From contig NZ_NOVE01000001.1 in NCBI RefSeq assembly GCF_002265625.1, positions 124,001-188,000 on the forward strand: 64,000 nt of DNA, given 5' to 3'. The DNA comes from Prevotella sp. 885 (lineage in GTDB: Bacteria; Bacteroidota; Bacteroidia; Bacteroidales; Bacteroidaceae). Made by a program: the position numbers and the translations under genes. Positions 50,879 through 58,674 of this stretch are shown here, in pieces. Below the pieces are notes generated by a model, which had not been told where the DNA came from, searched no databases, and saw only the letters and a program-made list of their open reading frames with translations. Position 1 is the stretch's first letter. Every line of letters begins with the position of its first letter.

Positions 50879-51379
50879 AAGTTACCAATATAACTAAACA
50901 AAAGTAGATGATTCAGCCATCGTGCCGCCTCCTGTTCATAACCCTGTGATACCTGTTAATAACCGTGTGGAGAAGCCTGTGGATAACTCGCCACTTATCA
51001 ACAGGGGACAGGGAGTAGCAGTTGGGGTGTGGATAACTAACACTATTATTAAACTGATATTACAAAGTTTTCCACGATTATTAATCGAAAAAAGATATAA
51101 ACTTATTAACTTTGCACGTGTCTACATCATATTGTGGATAACACGCCTATTACGCTTATAATCAACAGGAAGATGTTACGATTGCCTGTGGACAACAGGC
51201 TTTCACATGTTTATAACTTAACATGCAAGAAAAAGACAGGAAAGTTACCAACATACTAACAGTACATCATCCTAATAATATTTTTTTTCTTTTAAAAAAA
51301 AGAAAGAGAGAATATATATAGATGTTGTGGATAAGTGGTGGGAACGACCAAAAGAACGAAACGTATAAACAATAAAGCA

Positions 51380-52369
51380 ATGAATAAAGAGTGGACTGAA
51401 AAGGGATTTGTCGACGAGCCTGTTGACGAGTCGATTGACCTTAAGAAAGAGATACGCCGTCTTTGCAAGGAGAAGGACGCCGTGCTGTTGGCTCATTACT
51501 ATACGGTGGGCGAGGTGCAGGAAGTGGCTGACTTTATCGGCGACTCGCTGGCGCTGGCTCGCAAGGCGGCTCAGACAGACGCCAAGATGATTGTGATGTG
51601 CGGTGTGCACTTCATGGCTGAGACATGCAAGCTTCTCTCGCCGGAGAAGAAGGTGCTCTGCCCGGATCTGACAGCTGGTTGCTCGTTGGCTGACTCATGC
51701 AAGGCTGAAGACCTGAAGGAGTTTAAGGAGCAGCATCCCGGCTACAAGGTGGTGAGCTACGTCAACACTACGGCGGCTGTCAAGGCGCTCACGGATGTGG
51801 TGGTCACGTCAGGCAATGCGGAGAAGGTGATGGCTTCTTTCCCGAAGGACGAGAAGATTATCTTCGGTCCCGACTATAATCTCGGCAATTACATCAACAG
51901 CGTTTCAGGTCGTCAGATGCTTCTCTGGAACGGCGGCTGCCATGTTCATGAGAAGTTCTCCGTGGAAGCCATCGTGAAGCTCAAGGAGGAGCATCCTGAG
52001 GCTGTGGTAATGGCTCATCTGGAGTGTAAGGCTCCTGTGCTTGCCGTGGCTGACGTAAAGGGATCGACGGCTGCCATGCTCAATTATGCCAAGGCTCATC
52101 CCGAGACAAAGGAATATATCATCGCTACGGAGGCTGGCATCCTGCACGAACTGCAGCGCAGCTGCCCCGACGTGACGTTCTATCCTGTTCCGCCTGAAGT
52201 AAGCGAGGGTGGGGTAGGCTGCTCTTGCAACGAATGTGAGTATATGAAGAAGAACACGCTGAAGAAGATATATAACACGCTGCGCTACGAGTGGCCCTCT
52301 GTGGAGGTGGACCCCGAGATAGCACGCGACGCCGTGAAGCCGATAGAGCGCATGCTGGAGCTGTCTTAA
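51380..52369 (+). CDS. nadA: Quinolinate synthase A
   Basis: 329-residue [4Fe-4S] enzyme that condenses iminoaspartate with dihydroxyacetone phosphate to quinolinate in NAD synthesis. The ATG at 51380 is preferred to an in-frame GTG at 51335, which touches the last DnaA box. Three cluster cysteines are expected in MCGVHFMAETCKLL, HLECKAPV and GCSCNECEYM. VLLAHYYTVGEVQEVADF and PDLTAGCSLADSC are family hallmarks. nadB and nadC are not adjacent, which is unusual since they often cluster. A hairpin terminator follows. Confidence 0.95.
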   Translation: MNKEWTEKGFVDEPVDESIDLKKEIRRLCKEKDAVLLAHYYTVGEVQEVADFIGDSLALARKAAQTDAKMIVMCGVHFMAETCKLLSPEKKVLCPDLTAGCSLADSCKAEDLKEFKEQHPGYKVVSYVNTTAAVKALTDVVVTSGNAEKVMASFPKDEKIIFGPDYNLGNYINSVSGRQMLLWNGGCHVHEKFSVEAIVKLKEEHPEAVVMAHLECKAPVLAVADVKGSTAAMLNYAKAHPETKEYIIATEAGILHELQRSCPDVTFYPVPPEVSEGGVGCSCNECEYMKKNTLKKIYNTLRYEWPSVEVDPEIARDAVKPIERMLELS

Positions 52370-52407
52370 CAGGAGCGAAGACACACCTTCAAGGAATATA
52401 TATGCTG

Positions 52408-52452
52408 AAAGACATGTTTTTCTGCCAAGACAGGAAAGCATGTCTTTGTTTT
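52408..52452 (+). terminator. Intrinsic terminator of nadA
   Basis: AAAGACATG (52408-52416) pairs with CATGTCTTT (52439-52447), with TTTC/GGAAA adding to the stem, then a T-rich run. It lies 38 bases past the nadA stop. Confidence 0.78.
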
Positions 52453-52464
52453 TATTACTTTATT

Positions 52465-53889
52465 ATGAATCGCAATAACAAGAAGGACATACTTCTCGCT
52501 ATGATACGTAAGGGAGCGCCGATGACGTTCTCCCAGCAGGCGAGGCTCGTGCTGAGTCTTGCCACGCCTGCCATACTTGCCCAGCTCACCACCACGATGA
52601 TGCAGTATATCGACGCTTCGATGGTGGGCAGCCTTGGCGCTTCCGCTTCTGCTGCCATCGGACTGGTGGAGACCACCATGTGGCTGATGGGCAGCATCTG
52701 TTCGGCTGCGGCTGCCGGCTTCTACGTTCAGGTCAGCCATCAGCTTGGCGGCAACGACCCCGCACGTGCACGTGCCACTCTGCGCCAGGGTATCATGTCC
52801 GTGCTGGTGGTTAGCCTGCTGTTGGGAATGACGGTGCTTGCCATCAGTCCGTTCCTGCCAAGATGGTTGGGTGGGGGAGAGGACATCTGCAGCACGTCGT
52901 CCGTTTACATCGCCATCATCTCTTTGGGTCTGCCCGCCTTCCAGTTCTCGATGTTCGGCTACGGCATGCTCCGCAGTTCGGGCAATATGGTGGTGCCGAG
53001 CGTGATGAGTGTGGTGATGATGGCTTTGGACGTATTCTTCAATTTCTTCCTTATCTTCCCCACGCGCCCCATGGAAGTGCTTGGCACGCAGGTGATGATG
53101 CCCGGCGCGGGACTCGGAGTGGAGGGCGCCGCCATCGGAACGGTTTCGGCGGAGGCTGTGGCAGCCACGGTGACGATGTATATACTGTGCTTCCGCAAGG
53201 GCGAACTTTGTCTGCGTCAGGACAGCGGACGCTTCCTGCCGACGTGGAATGTGGTGAAGAACGCCATGCACATCGGACTGCCGATGGGACTGCAGCAGAC
53301 CATTATGACGTCGGCTTATATCGTCACCACCATCATTATCGCTCCGCTCGGCACCATTGCCATCGCCGCCAACTCGTTCGGCATCATCGTGGAGAGCCTC
53401 TGCTATATGCCCGGTTACGGCGTTGCTGACGCTGCCACGACGCTCGTGGGACAGACCATCGGTGCCGGAAGGCACGACCTTATGAAGCGCTTCGCATGGC
53501 TCTCCGTAGGGCTTGGCGTAGCGATAATGTCGGTCATGGGCGTGGTGATGTACGTGGCGTCGCCGTTTGCGATGGCTATGATGACTCCCTCTTTGGAGGT
53601 AAGACAGCTGGGTGTGGAGGTGCTGCGCATAGAAGCCTTCGCCGAACCGATGTTCGGTGCAGCCATCATCTGCTACGGCGTGTTCGTGGGAGCCGCCAAG
53701 ACCATAGCTCCGAGCATCATGAACCTCGCTTCGATGTGGGGCGTACGCATAACGCTTGCCGCGCTGCTCGCCCCGACGATGGGGCTGCGTGGCGTGTGGC
53801 TGGCGATGTGCCTGGAGCTTTGCTTCCGTGGCATGATATTCCTCGTGAAGCTGTGGACATGGAAGCTGAAGCCGCAGAAAAAGATTTAA
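52465..53889 (+). CDS. MATE family efflux transporter
   Basis: 474 residues from the ATG at 52465; the frame is open further upstream but overlaps the terminator and nadA. About twelve membrane segments form two six-helix halves, as in MATE pumps (first: LVLSLATPAILAQLTTTMMQ; second half starts near VVKNAMHIGLPMGLQQTIM). The conserved MQYIDASMVGSLGA of helix 1-2 and PGYGVADAATTLVGQTIGAG of the mirror position are present. It probably exports cationic drugs or metabolites by Na+ or H+ antiport. It lies 30 bases before the DUF3737 gene. Confidence 0.93.
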   Translation: MNRNNKKDILLAMIRKGAPMTFSQQARLVLSLATPAILAQLTTTMMQYIDASMVGSLGASASAAIGLVETTMWLMGSICSAAAAGFYVQVSHQLGGNDPARARATLRQGIMSVLVVSLLLGMTVLAISPFLPRWLGGGEDICSTSSVYIAIISLGLPAFQFSMFGYGMLRSSGNMVVPSVMSVVMMALDVFFNFFLIFPTRPMEVLGTQVMMPGAGLGVEGAAIGTVSAEAVAATVTMYILCFRKGELCLRQDSGRFLPTWNVVKNAMHIGLPMGLQQTIMTSAYIVTTIIIAPLGTIAIAANSFGIIVESLCYMPGYGVADAATTLVGQTIGAGRHDLMKRFAWLSVGLGVAIMSVMGVVMYVASPFAMAMMTPSLEVRQLGVEVLRIEAFAEPMFGAAIICYGVFVGAAKTIAPSIMNLASMWGVRITLAALLAPTMGLRGVWLAMCLELCFRGMIFLVKLWTWKLKPQKKI

Positions 53890-53919
53890 AAATACAAAAC
53901 CAATTATACTATTACGATT

Positions 53920-54768
53920 ATGGAGAAAATTGCTAATAAGGTATTCGGTGGAGAGCGTCCTCTCTTCGAAATCCACAACACGGAACTCGACCACGTTCGC
54001 ATCACGTTCGGCGAGTCGGGCGTAAAGGAATGCAGCAACATTGTCTGCCGCAACTGCTATTTCGAGGGCAAATATCCGCTCTGGCATGTCAAGGGATCGG
54101 ACATCCGCAACTGTTATTTTGCGCCGGGTTCGCGCTCTGCTATATGGTATTCGGACGATATGCACATGGAGGACTGCGTCATCAACGGCCCGAAGTTCTT
54201 CCGTGAGATGAAGAATCTCTCGCTGAAGAACGTCACCATCAACGACGCCGACGAGACTTTCTGGGGCATTGACTGCCTGAAGCTGGAGAATGTGGTGCTG
54301 CATGACGGCACTTATCCCTTCATGCACTGCCGCAATGTGGAGGTGGACGGACTCGTTTCTGACTCGAAGTACGTGTTCCAGTACTCACGCGACATCGTCA
54401 TCCGCAACGCCAAGATTGACACGAAGGACTCGTTCTGGGAGGTGGACAACGTCACGGTGTACGACTCGGAGCTTAACGGTGAGTTCCTCGGATGGCACTC
54501 GCGCGGACTCCGCCTCGTAAGATGCCATATCTCCGGCGAACAGCCGCTCTGCTATGCCAAGGATCTGGTGCTTGAGGATTGCACGTTCGATGCCGAATGC
54601 GACCGTGCCTTCGAGTATTCCACCGTTCAGGCTGACATCCGCGGACACATCAAGAGCATAAAGAATCCGATGTCGGGACGCATCACGGCGGATAGCATCG
54701 GCGAGGTGATAATAGACGAGAACATAAAGAAGCCGGCTGACTGCGTGGTTAGCATCAGAGAAAAATAA
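53920..54768 (+). CDS. DUF3737 family protein (predicted right-handed beta-helix)
   Basis: 282-residue protein with repeating short blocks such as CSNIVCRNCYFEGKYPLWHV, SDIRNCYFAPGSRSAIWYSD and NVEVDGLVSDSKYVFQYSRD. This regular spacing of about 20 residues is that of a pectate-lyase-like beta-helix and fits DUF3737. No signal peptide, so probably cytoplasmic. Function unknown. It lies between the MATE pump and the C-S lyase (7 bases before), so the three are likely one transcript. Confidence 0.85.
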   Translation: MEKIANKVFGGERPLFEIHNTELDHVRITFGESGVKECSNIVCRNCYFEGKYPLWHVKGSDIRNCYFAPGSRSAIWYSDDMHMEDCVINGPKFFREMKNLSLKNVTINDADETFWGIDCLKLENVVLHDGTYPFMHCRNVEVDGLVSDSKYVFQYSRDIVIRNAKIDTKDSFWEVDNVTVYDSELNGEFLGWHSRGLRLVRCHISGEQPLCYAKDLVLEDCTFDAECDRAFEYSTVQADIRGHIKSIKNPMSGRITADSIGEVIIDENIKKPADCVVSIREK

Positions 54769-54775
54769 TATAATT

Positions 54776-55933
54776 ATGATTTACGACTTCTCTAAACCCA
54801 CCTGCCGCCGTGGCACCAACTCGTACAAATGGGACTCGGCGACGGGTGATGACATCATTCCGCTGTGGGTGGCGGACATGGACTTCGAGACTTATCCCGG
54901 CATTACGGAGGCGCTGCGCCGCCGTGTCGACCATGCCATCTTCGGCTATACACGCGTGCCGGATGGTTATTATGAGACTGTATGCCGCTGGTTTGAGGAA
55001 AGACACGGGTGGCGCTTCCATCGGGACGACATCATTTACACCTCAGGCGTGGTGCCAGCCATATCAGCCATCATCAAGGCGCTGACGCTGACTGGCGACC
55101 AAGTGGTGGTGATGGGACCCGTATACAACTGTTTTTTCTCCTCTATACGCAATAACGGCTGCGAGCTGTCGAGTAGTCCACTCATCTATAATAAAGCGCT
55201 CCTGCGTTACGAAATCGACTTCCACGACCTCGAACAGCGCCTCTCGCACGAGCGTGCCCGTCTGCTGCTGCTCTGCAATCCGCACAATCCAGGTGGACGA
55301 GTGTGGAGCCGTGACGAGCTGGAGCGTGTGGCTGTGCTCTGCAAGAAGCATGGCGTACGGGTGGTTTCGGACGAGATTCATTGCGAACTGACGCTTGGCG
55401 ACCACCGCTACACGCCGTTCGGCACGCTCCCCGACGATCTTTCGTACGGCTCCGTGACGTGTTGTTCGCCCTCTAAGGCGTTTAATATAGCCGGCCTACA
55501 GATTGCCAACATCGTCTGCCGCGACGCCGCTGTACGCGAAAGAATTGACCGTGCCATAAACATCAATGAGGTTTGCGACGTCAATCCCTTCGGCGTTCTG
55601 GCTCTTCAGGCTGCCTATTCGGACGGCGGCTACGATTGGCTGTGCCAGTTGCGTGCCTACCTGACGGAGAACTATCGCCGCCTCCGCAACTTCTTCGCCC
55701 GCGAATTGCCCCACCTCCCCGTTATGAACATGGAGGGAACATACTTGGCATGGGTGGACTGCAGCTCGCTCGGCGAGTCGTCAGAGCACATAGAAGAGCG
55801 CTTGATGCGCGAGAACCGCGTATGGGTGAACGCCGGAAGCATGTACGGCAAGGAAGGCGAAGGCTTCATAAGAATAAATATGGCTTGCCCGTGGAGCAGG
55901 CTGGAAGAGGGAATAAAGAGGATAGGGAAGTAA
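54776..55933 (+). CDS. PatB/MalY-type PLP-dependent C-S lyase
   Basis: 385-residue fold-type I PLP enzyme, MalY/PatB group, which splits cystathionine or cysteine conjugates into a thiol, pyruvate and ammonia. Motifs: WVADMDFETYPGITEAL near the start, LLLLCNPHNPGGRVW, VVSDEIHCELTL (Asp binding the pyridine N) and SPSKAFNIAGLQIAN, with the Schiff-base Lys. The C-terminus EGFIRINMACPWSRLEEGI carries the substrate-binding Arg. It likely serves methionine synthesis or sulfide release. It is 7 bases after DUF3737. Confidence 0.92.
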   Translation: MIYDFSKPTCRRGTNSYKWDSATGDDIIPLWVADMDFETYPGITEALRRRVDHAIFGYTRVPDGYYETVCRWFEERHGWRFHRDDIIYTSGVVPAISAIIKALTLTGDQVVVMGPVYNCFFSSIRNNGCELSSSPLIYNKALLRYEIDFHDLEQRLSHERARLLLLCNPHNPGGRVWSRDELERVAVLCKKHGVRVVSDEIHCELTLGDHRYTPFGTLPDDLSYGSVTCCSPSKAFNIAGLQIANIVCRDAAVRERIDRAININEVCDVNPFGVLALQAAYSDGGYDWLCQLRAYLTENYRRLRNFFARELPHLPVMNMEGTYLAWVDCSSLGESSEHIEERLMRENRVWVNAGSMYGKEGEGFIRINMACPWSRLEEGIKRIGK

Positions 55934-55986
55934 GGCATTTTGAAAATCAATGGATTGACAATGCCATACAATTCGATTTTTTTGTT

Positions 55987-55994
55987 TATATTTG
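55987..55994 (+). promoter_or_regulatory. -7 promoter element for the DUF3791 module
   Basis: TATATTTG followed by C matches TAnnTTTG and lies 17 bases before the ATG at 56012. It supports that ATG over an in-frame start at 55940. Confidence 0.5.
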
Positions 55995-56011
55995 CAAAAA
56001 CAAAATCACTT

Positions 56012-56227
56012 ATGCAAGAATATCAGTTGGACTTCATAACCTATTGTGTTGGCAATCTTGCTGACCGATTAAAGATGAGCGCAAGTAAAGTATATAAGAT
56101 GTTGCGTTCGTCTGGACTCTTGGATGGATATATAGTGCCTTGCTATGATGTTTTACATACATTTGGAAAGGACTATATAATGGACGATTTGATTGGATTG
56201 TTGAAAAAGAAAGGGGCTTTGCCATGA
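56012..56227 (+). CDS. DUF3791 family protein (first)
   Basis: 71-residue protein from the ATG at 56012; an earlier in-frame ATG lies upstream of the promoter. YQLDFITYCVGNLADRLKMS, then KVYKMLRSSGLLDGYIVPCYDVLHTFGKDYI, matches the DUF3791 family, whose hallmark is the Tyr-Cys start and the LHTxGxxYI segment. In Bacteroidales such genes stand next to DUF3990 genes, a module suspected to be toxin-antitoxin-like. Its stop overlaps the start of the next small frame (ATGA). GC content is visibly lower than in neighbouring genes. Confidence 0.78.
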   Translation: MQEYQLDFITYCVGNLADRLKMSASKVYKMLRSSGLLDGYIVPCYDVLHTFGKDYIMDDLIGLLKKKGALP

Positions 56228-56289
56228 TACTATATCACGCCTCTAACTGTAACTTACGCTTTATTAAAGCGGAAGAAATAAAATTATAA
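56224..56289 (+). pseudogene. DUF3990 remnant, 21 codons
   Basis: A 21-codon frame starts MILYHASNCNL, overlaps the previous stop (ATGA) and ends RFIKAEEIKL. DUF3990 proteins start MILYHGSN and are about 150-200 residues, with an ADP-ribosyltransferase-like fold. The start is conserved but the middle is gone, and the end resembles the FIxAEE C-terminus of the family. The best reading is an internal in-frame deletion of a DUF3990 gene between its two DUF3791 partners. The call is by eye. Confidence 0.55.
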
Positions 56290-56292
56290 TAT

Positions 56293-56505
56293 ATGGAAGC
56301 TAACAAGACAATCCTTCAGATGAAATATGCTCGTGTGGTTAAACTCTTTGCTGAGTTGTCTGGGCTTTCTCTGGAAGACTCTTTGGAGGTCTTTTATGAT
56401 TCTTATCTTTATAAGATGATGAGTGAAGGCATCGCTGACATGCATTGTCGTAGTGACCAATATTTGGTGAATTTGCTGATGGACGAACATAAGAATAAGT
56501 TATGA
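56293..56505 (+). CDS. DUF3791 family protein (second)
   Basis: 70-residue protein: TILQMKYARVVKLFAELSGL, then SLEDSLEVFYDSYLYKMMSE and GIADMHCRSDQYLVNLLMDE. The GIxDMHCxSDxYL pattern is the hallmark of the second DUF3791-like type that follows DUF3990. It begins 3 bases after the remnant stop codon, so the original order of the module is kept. Function not known; antitoxin-like by context only. A terminator follows. Confidence 0.75.
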   Translation: MEANKTILQMKYARVVKLFAELSGLSLEDSLEVFYDSYLYKMMSEGIADMHCRSDQYLVNLLMDEHKNKL

Positions 56506-56525
56506 TAGAGTGTTTCTCACTCAAC

Positions 56526-56572
56526 AAAAAAAACTCCAGCCGCTGCATTTCTGCAATGGCTGGAGTTTTTTT
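56526..56572. terminator. Bidirectional intrinsic terminator
   Basis: AAAAAACTCCAGCC pairs with GGCTGGAGTTTTTT, with CTGCA/TGCAA at the tip (56527-56572). A run on one side and T run on the other let it serve both the DUF3791 module and the convergent calycin/PCMD gene. Confidence 0.88.
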
Positions 56573-56624
56573 CGTTTAAGTATTTGATAAGGTTATGTAT
56601 TGTTTATAACCTCAATCGTGCTGT

Positions 56625-58634
56625 TTACTTCATAATCTTTACGGTCTTGCCGTCAGCGGTGCGGACGATGTTGATGCCGCGCTGCAGCTTCTGGAGCTTC
56701 ATACCTGAAGCGTTGTAGATGCCGGTAACGGTGGTATTGGCGTTGTCCTCGATGCCGTTGATGCCGGTAGCGGGCTTGTTGCCGAATACTGCGAATACAT
56801 CAATCACGTCCTCGCCAAGCTCAACGGGGAGCGTGATCTCTGCGTAAAGGTCGTCGTCCTTGCTCTGAGCTGCGAGCTTAATGTGCACCTTGCCACCGAG
56901 AGCCTCTGCTATTTCAGCGCCGTTGGTGATTTCAGCGTCCTGCTCAGCTGTGTAGACAGTCCATCCGTCCACCTCTGTAGCGGGTACGTTCTTGATGGTT
57001 ACGTCGCCGATGAGGAACGGACCGAATGAGAACTGGTTGAGGCGGATGTCGTATGTGCCGTCCTCGTGCTGGATGGTAGAGATGGTTGCCTCTGCCGGAT
57101 CCTGCTGCTCGCCGTTCAGAGAGATGGTGAGGTTGCCGGTGTAGTCCTTAGAAGGCTCAGCCACAGCCTCCTTCACCTTGAATGTGTAGGCGTTTACGGT
57201 CTTGAGGTCGCCTGATGTTACGGTTACGGTAACGGTGGCATAACCCTTCTCAGCCGGGCTGCGTGTGATGGTCTGGCTTATGTAAGAGCCGTTGCCCGTC
57301 TTCTCTACCTCTACGTCAGCGTCAGTAAGCTCGCCGTCGAATGTCAGACCGTCATAGTAATACTTGTTCGGCTCGAATGTGAAGTCAATGCCCTTGATCT
57401 TCACGTTGTTGAGCTGTGCGTTGTAGATAAGCTCGAGGTCGTCGATGTAGAGCACGTCAGGATTGTTTTCGTCGCTTGAAGCCACACCCGGCTCGGCGTT
57501 GGTAGAGAGAGTTACGAGGATGGCTTTCGGGTCGATGTTGTCCGAAACGTAGTTGAAGGGAACGCTGATGCGCTTCCACTCGTTGCCGGTCTCGGCTATC
57601 TCCTTGTTCTGGGCAGTAGCCACGATGGTCTTATACTCCTTGTCCATCGGGTCCTGAATCTTTGTGCCGTCATTGATGATGGCAGAGATGGTGGCGTAAG
57701 GATAATTCTTCTTGTCAGACTCAGAGAGCGTGCCCTGATTATACTTCACCCAAACGGCGATAGAGTCAGGACGTGAGCTGAGCGCTGAGAAGAACGGATC
57801 GTTGTTGCCGTCTACGTCGCTTGAAGAAGGATCAGACGTAGAGTTGTTGCCGGTGTCCTTCGGTGTGAAGCCGCTTGCCTGGAGACGACCGGTGGTGATG
57901 GTTCCGTTGGCAGGCTGCTTGATTCCTACGTTTACGATGCCTGAAACGAGCTTGAGGCTGGTGCCCTTGCCGCCGGGACGCACGTCGTCAGACTTGTATG
58001 TGTGTGTGTTCTTGCTTACGAAGCCGGTGAGAGTGCCTGATGCGCTCATGAATGAGTGCCATCCGTCAGGCTCGTCGCTGGTGTAGTCTTTCTTGGGTAC
58101 ACCTCCAGTGTATTTGGCTGTGTGCCAAGCATCGAAGTTCGAACCGAGAATCTGTCCGATGGTGTAGCGGTTCTCGCCGAATGTGGCCTTTATGCGGCGC
58201 TTGATGGCCTGGAAGGTGTCGAGGTTGAAGGCTGCTGTGAGCTTGTCGCCGCGCAGTTCAGCCTTGAAGATTACGGGCACACCGCCCTTGCAGAGAGCCG
58301 AGTAGCTGGGACCTTCCCATGTATATGTGTCGACGTCACCCTCTGTGATGTCCACGTTCTGGGCGCTTTCGAAGATAGTGACGTTGCCCACCTTGGATGT
58401 CTTCACGCCGTTGAGCACGATGTTGCCCACATAGTGCTTTGAGCCATACACCTCATAAGCGTAGTTATGGATGGTGACGGTGCTTGTTCCGTCCGCACCT
58501 TCCTCGATGCTTACCTTACCTTCCACGGTACTGGTCTGTCCTCCAGCGTTGTTGCTGTAGTTACCCAGGTAGTCGGTAGCGTTGGCAGTTAAGGCTATCG
58601 CAGCCATTGCCATTGTGAATAATGACTTTTTCAT
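56625..58634 (-). CDS. Exported calycin-like / PCMD / calycin-like protein with C-terminal tail
   Basis: 669-residue exported protein; Sec signal peptide about 1-19 (ending LTANA). Residues about 20-150 form a calycin-like beta-barrel (YLGNYSNNAGGQTSTVEGKV), about 155-410 a PCMD-like domain (WHTAKYTGGVPKKDYTSDEP, PFFSALSSRPDSIAVWVKY, VLYIDDLELIYNAQ), then a linker (415-500) and a second calycin-like domain (about 505-620, YTGNLTISLNGEQQDPAEAT). The last 30 residues (GIYNASGMKLQKLQRGINIV, then RTADGKTVKIMK) resemble secretion or surface tails of this phylum. Last gene of a four-gene minus-strand unit. Ligand and role unknown. Confidence 0.8.
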   Translation of the reverse strand: MKKSLFTMAMAAIALTANATDYLGNYSNNAGGQTSTVEGKVSIEEGADGTSTVTIHNYAYEVYGSKHYVGNIVLNGVKTSKVGNVTIFESAQNVDITEGDVDTYTWEGPSYSALCKGGVPVIFKAELRGDKLTAAFNLDTFQAIKRRIKATFGENRYTIGQILGSNFDAWHTAKYTGGVPKKDYTSDEPDGWHSFMSASGTLTGFVSKNTHTYKSDDVRPGGKGTSLKLVSGIVNVGIKQPANGTITTGRLQASGFTPKDTGNNSTSDPSSSDVDGNNDPFFSALSSRPDSIAVWVKYNQGTLSESDKKNYPYATISAIINDGTKIQDPMDKEYKTIVATAQNKEIAETGNEWKRISVPFNYVSDNIDPKAILVTLSTNAEPGVASSDENNPDVLYIDDLELIYNAQLNNVKIKGIDFTFEPNKYYYDGLTFDGELTDADVEVEKTGNGSYISQTITRSPAEKGYATVTVTVTSGDLKTVNAYTFKVKEAVAEPSKDYTGNLTISLNGEQQDPAEATISTIQHEDGTYDIRLNQFSFGPFLIGDVTIKNVPATEVDGWTVYTAEQDAEITNGAEIAEALGGKVHIKLAAQSKDDDLYAEITLPVELGEDVIDVFAVFGNKPATGINGIEDNANTTVTGIYNASGMKLQKLQRGINIVRTADGKTVKIMK

Positions 58635-58674
58635 TCTTTTGTTGTTTTTATTTGTGTGAGTGTTTTCTGTTCGT

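Larger units (their letters stand above)
49406..51334. other. Candidate replication origin: fifteen exact DnaA boxes in a gene-free region
   Basis: The 9-mer TTATCCACA occurs on the plus strand at 49406, 49474, 49674, 50464 and 50651. On the minus strand (TGTGGATAA) it occurs at 49485, 49496, 49687, 50438, 50547, 50673, 50978, 51028, 51133 and 51326. Many one-base variants (TTATCTACA, TTATCAACA, TTATTCACA) lie among them. Two pairs face each other closely (49474/49485, 49674/49687). An AT-rich stretch at 51270-51320, next to the last box, could be the unwinding element. No supported gene lies in 49340-51379. dnaA is not in the window. The third copy of the large repeat lies inside. A plasmid or other replicon origin cannot be excluded. 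Confidence 0.75.

Noticed and set aside
50922-51161. 79-codon plus-strand frame in the DnaA-box region
   Set aside because: It covers several DnaA boxes, has no recognisable motif and no promoter-like element at proper distance.
52366-54327. 653-codon antisense frame opposite the MATE and DUF3737 genes
   Set aside because: It is a shadow of two well-supported genes. Its product is His/Arg-rich without domains and it spans the gene boundary.
55940-56011. Earlier in-frame start for the first DUF3791 gene
   Set aside because: The extension contains a TATATTTGC promoter element and encodes residues outside the family domain.
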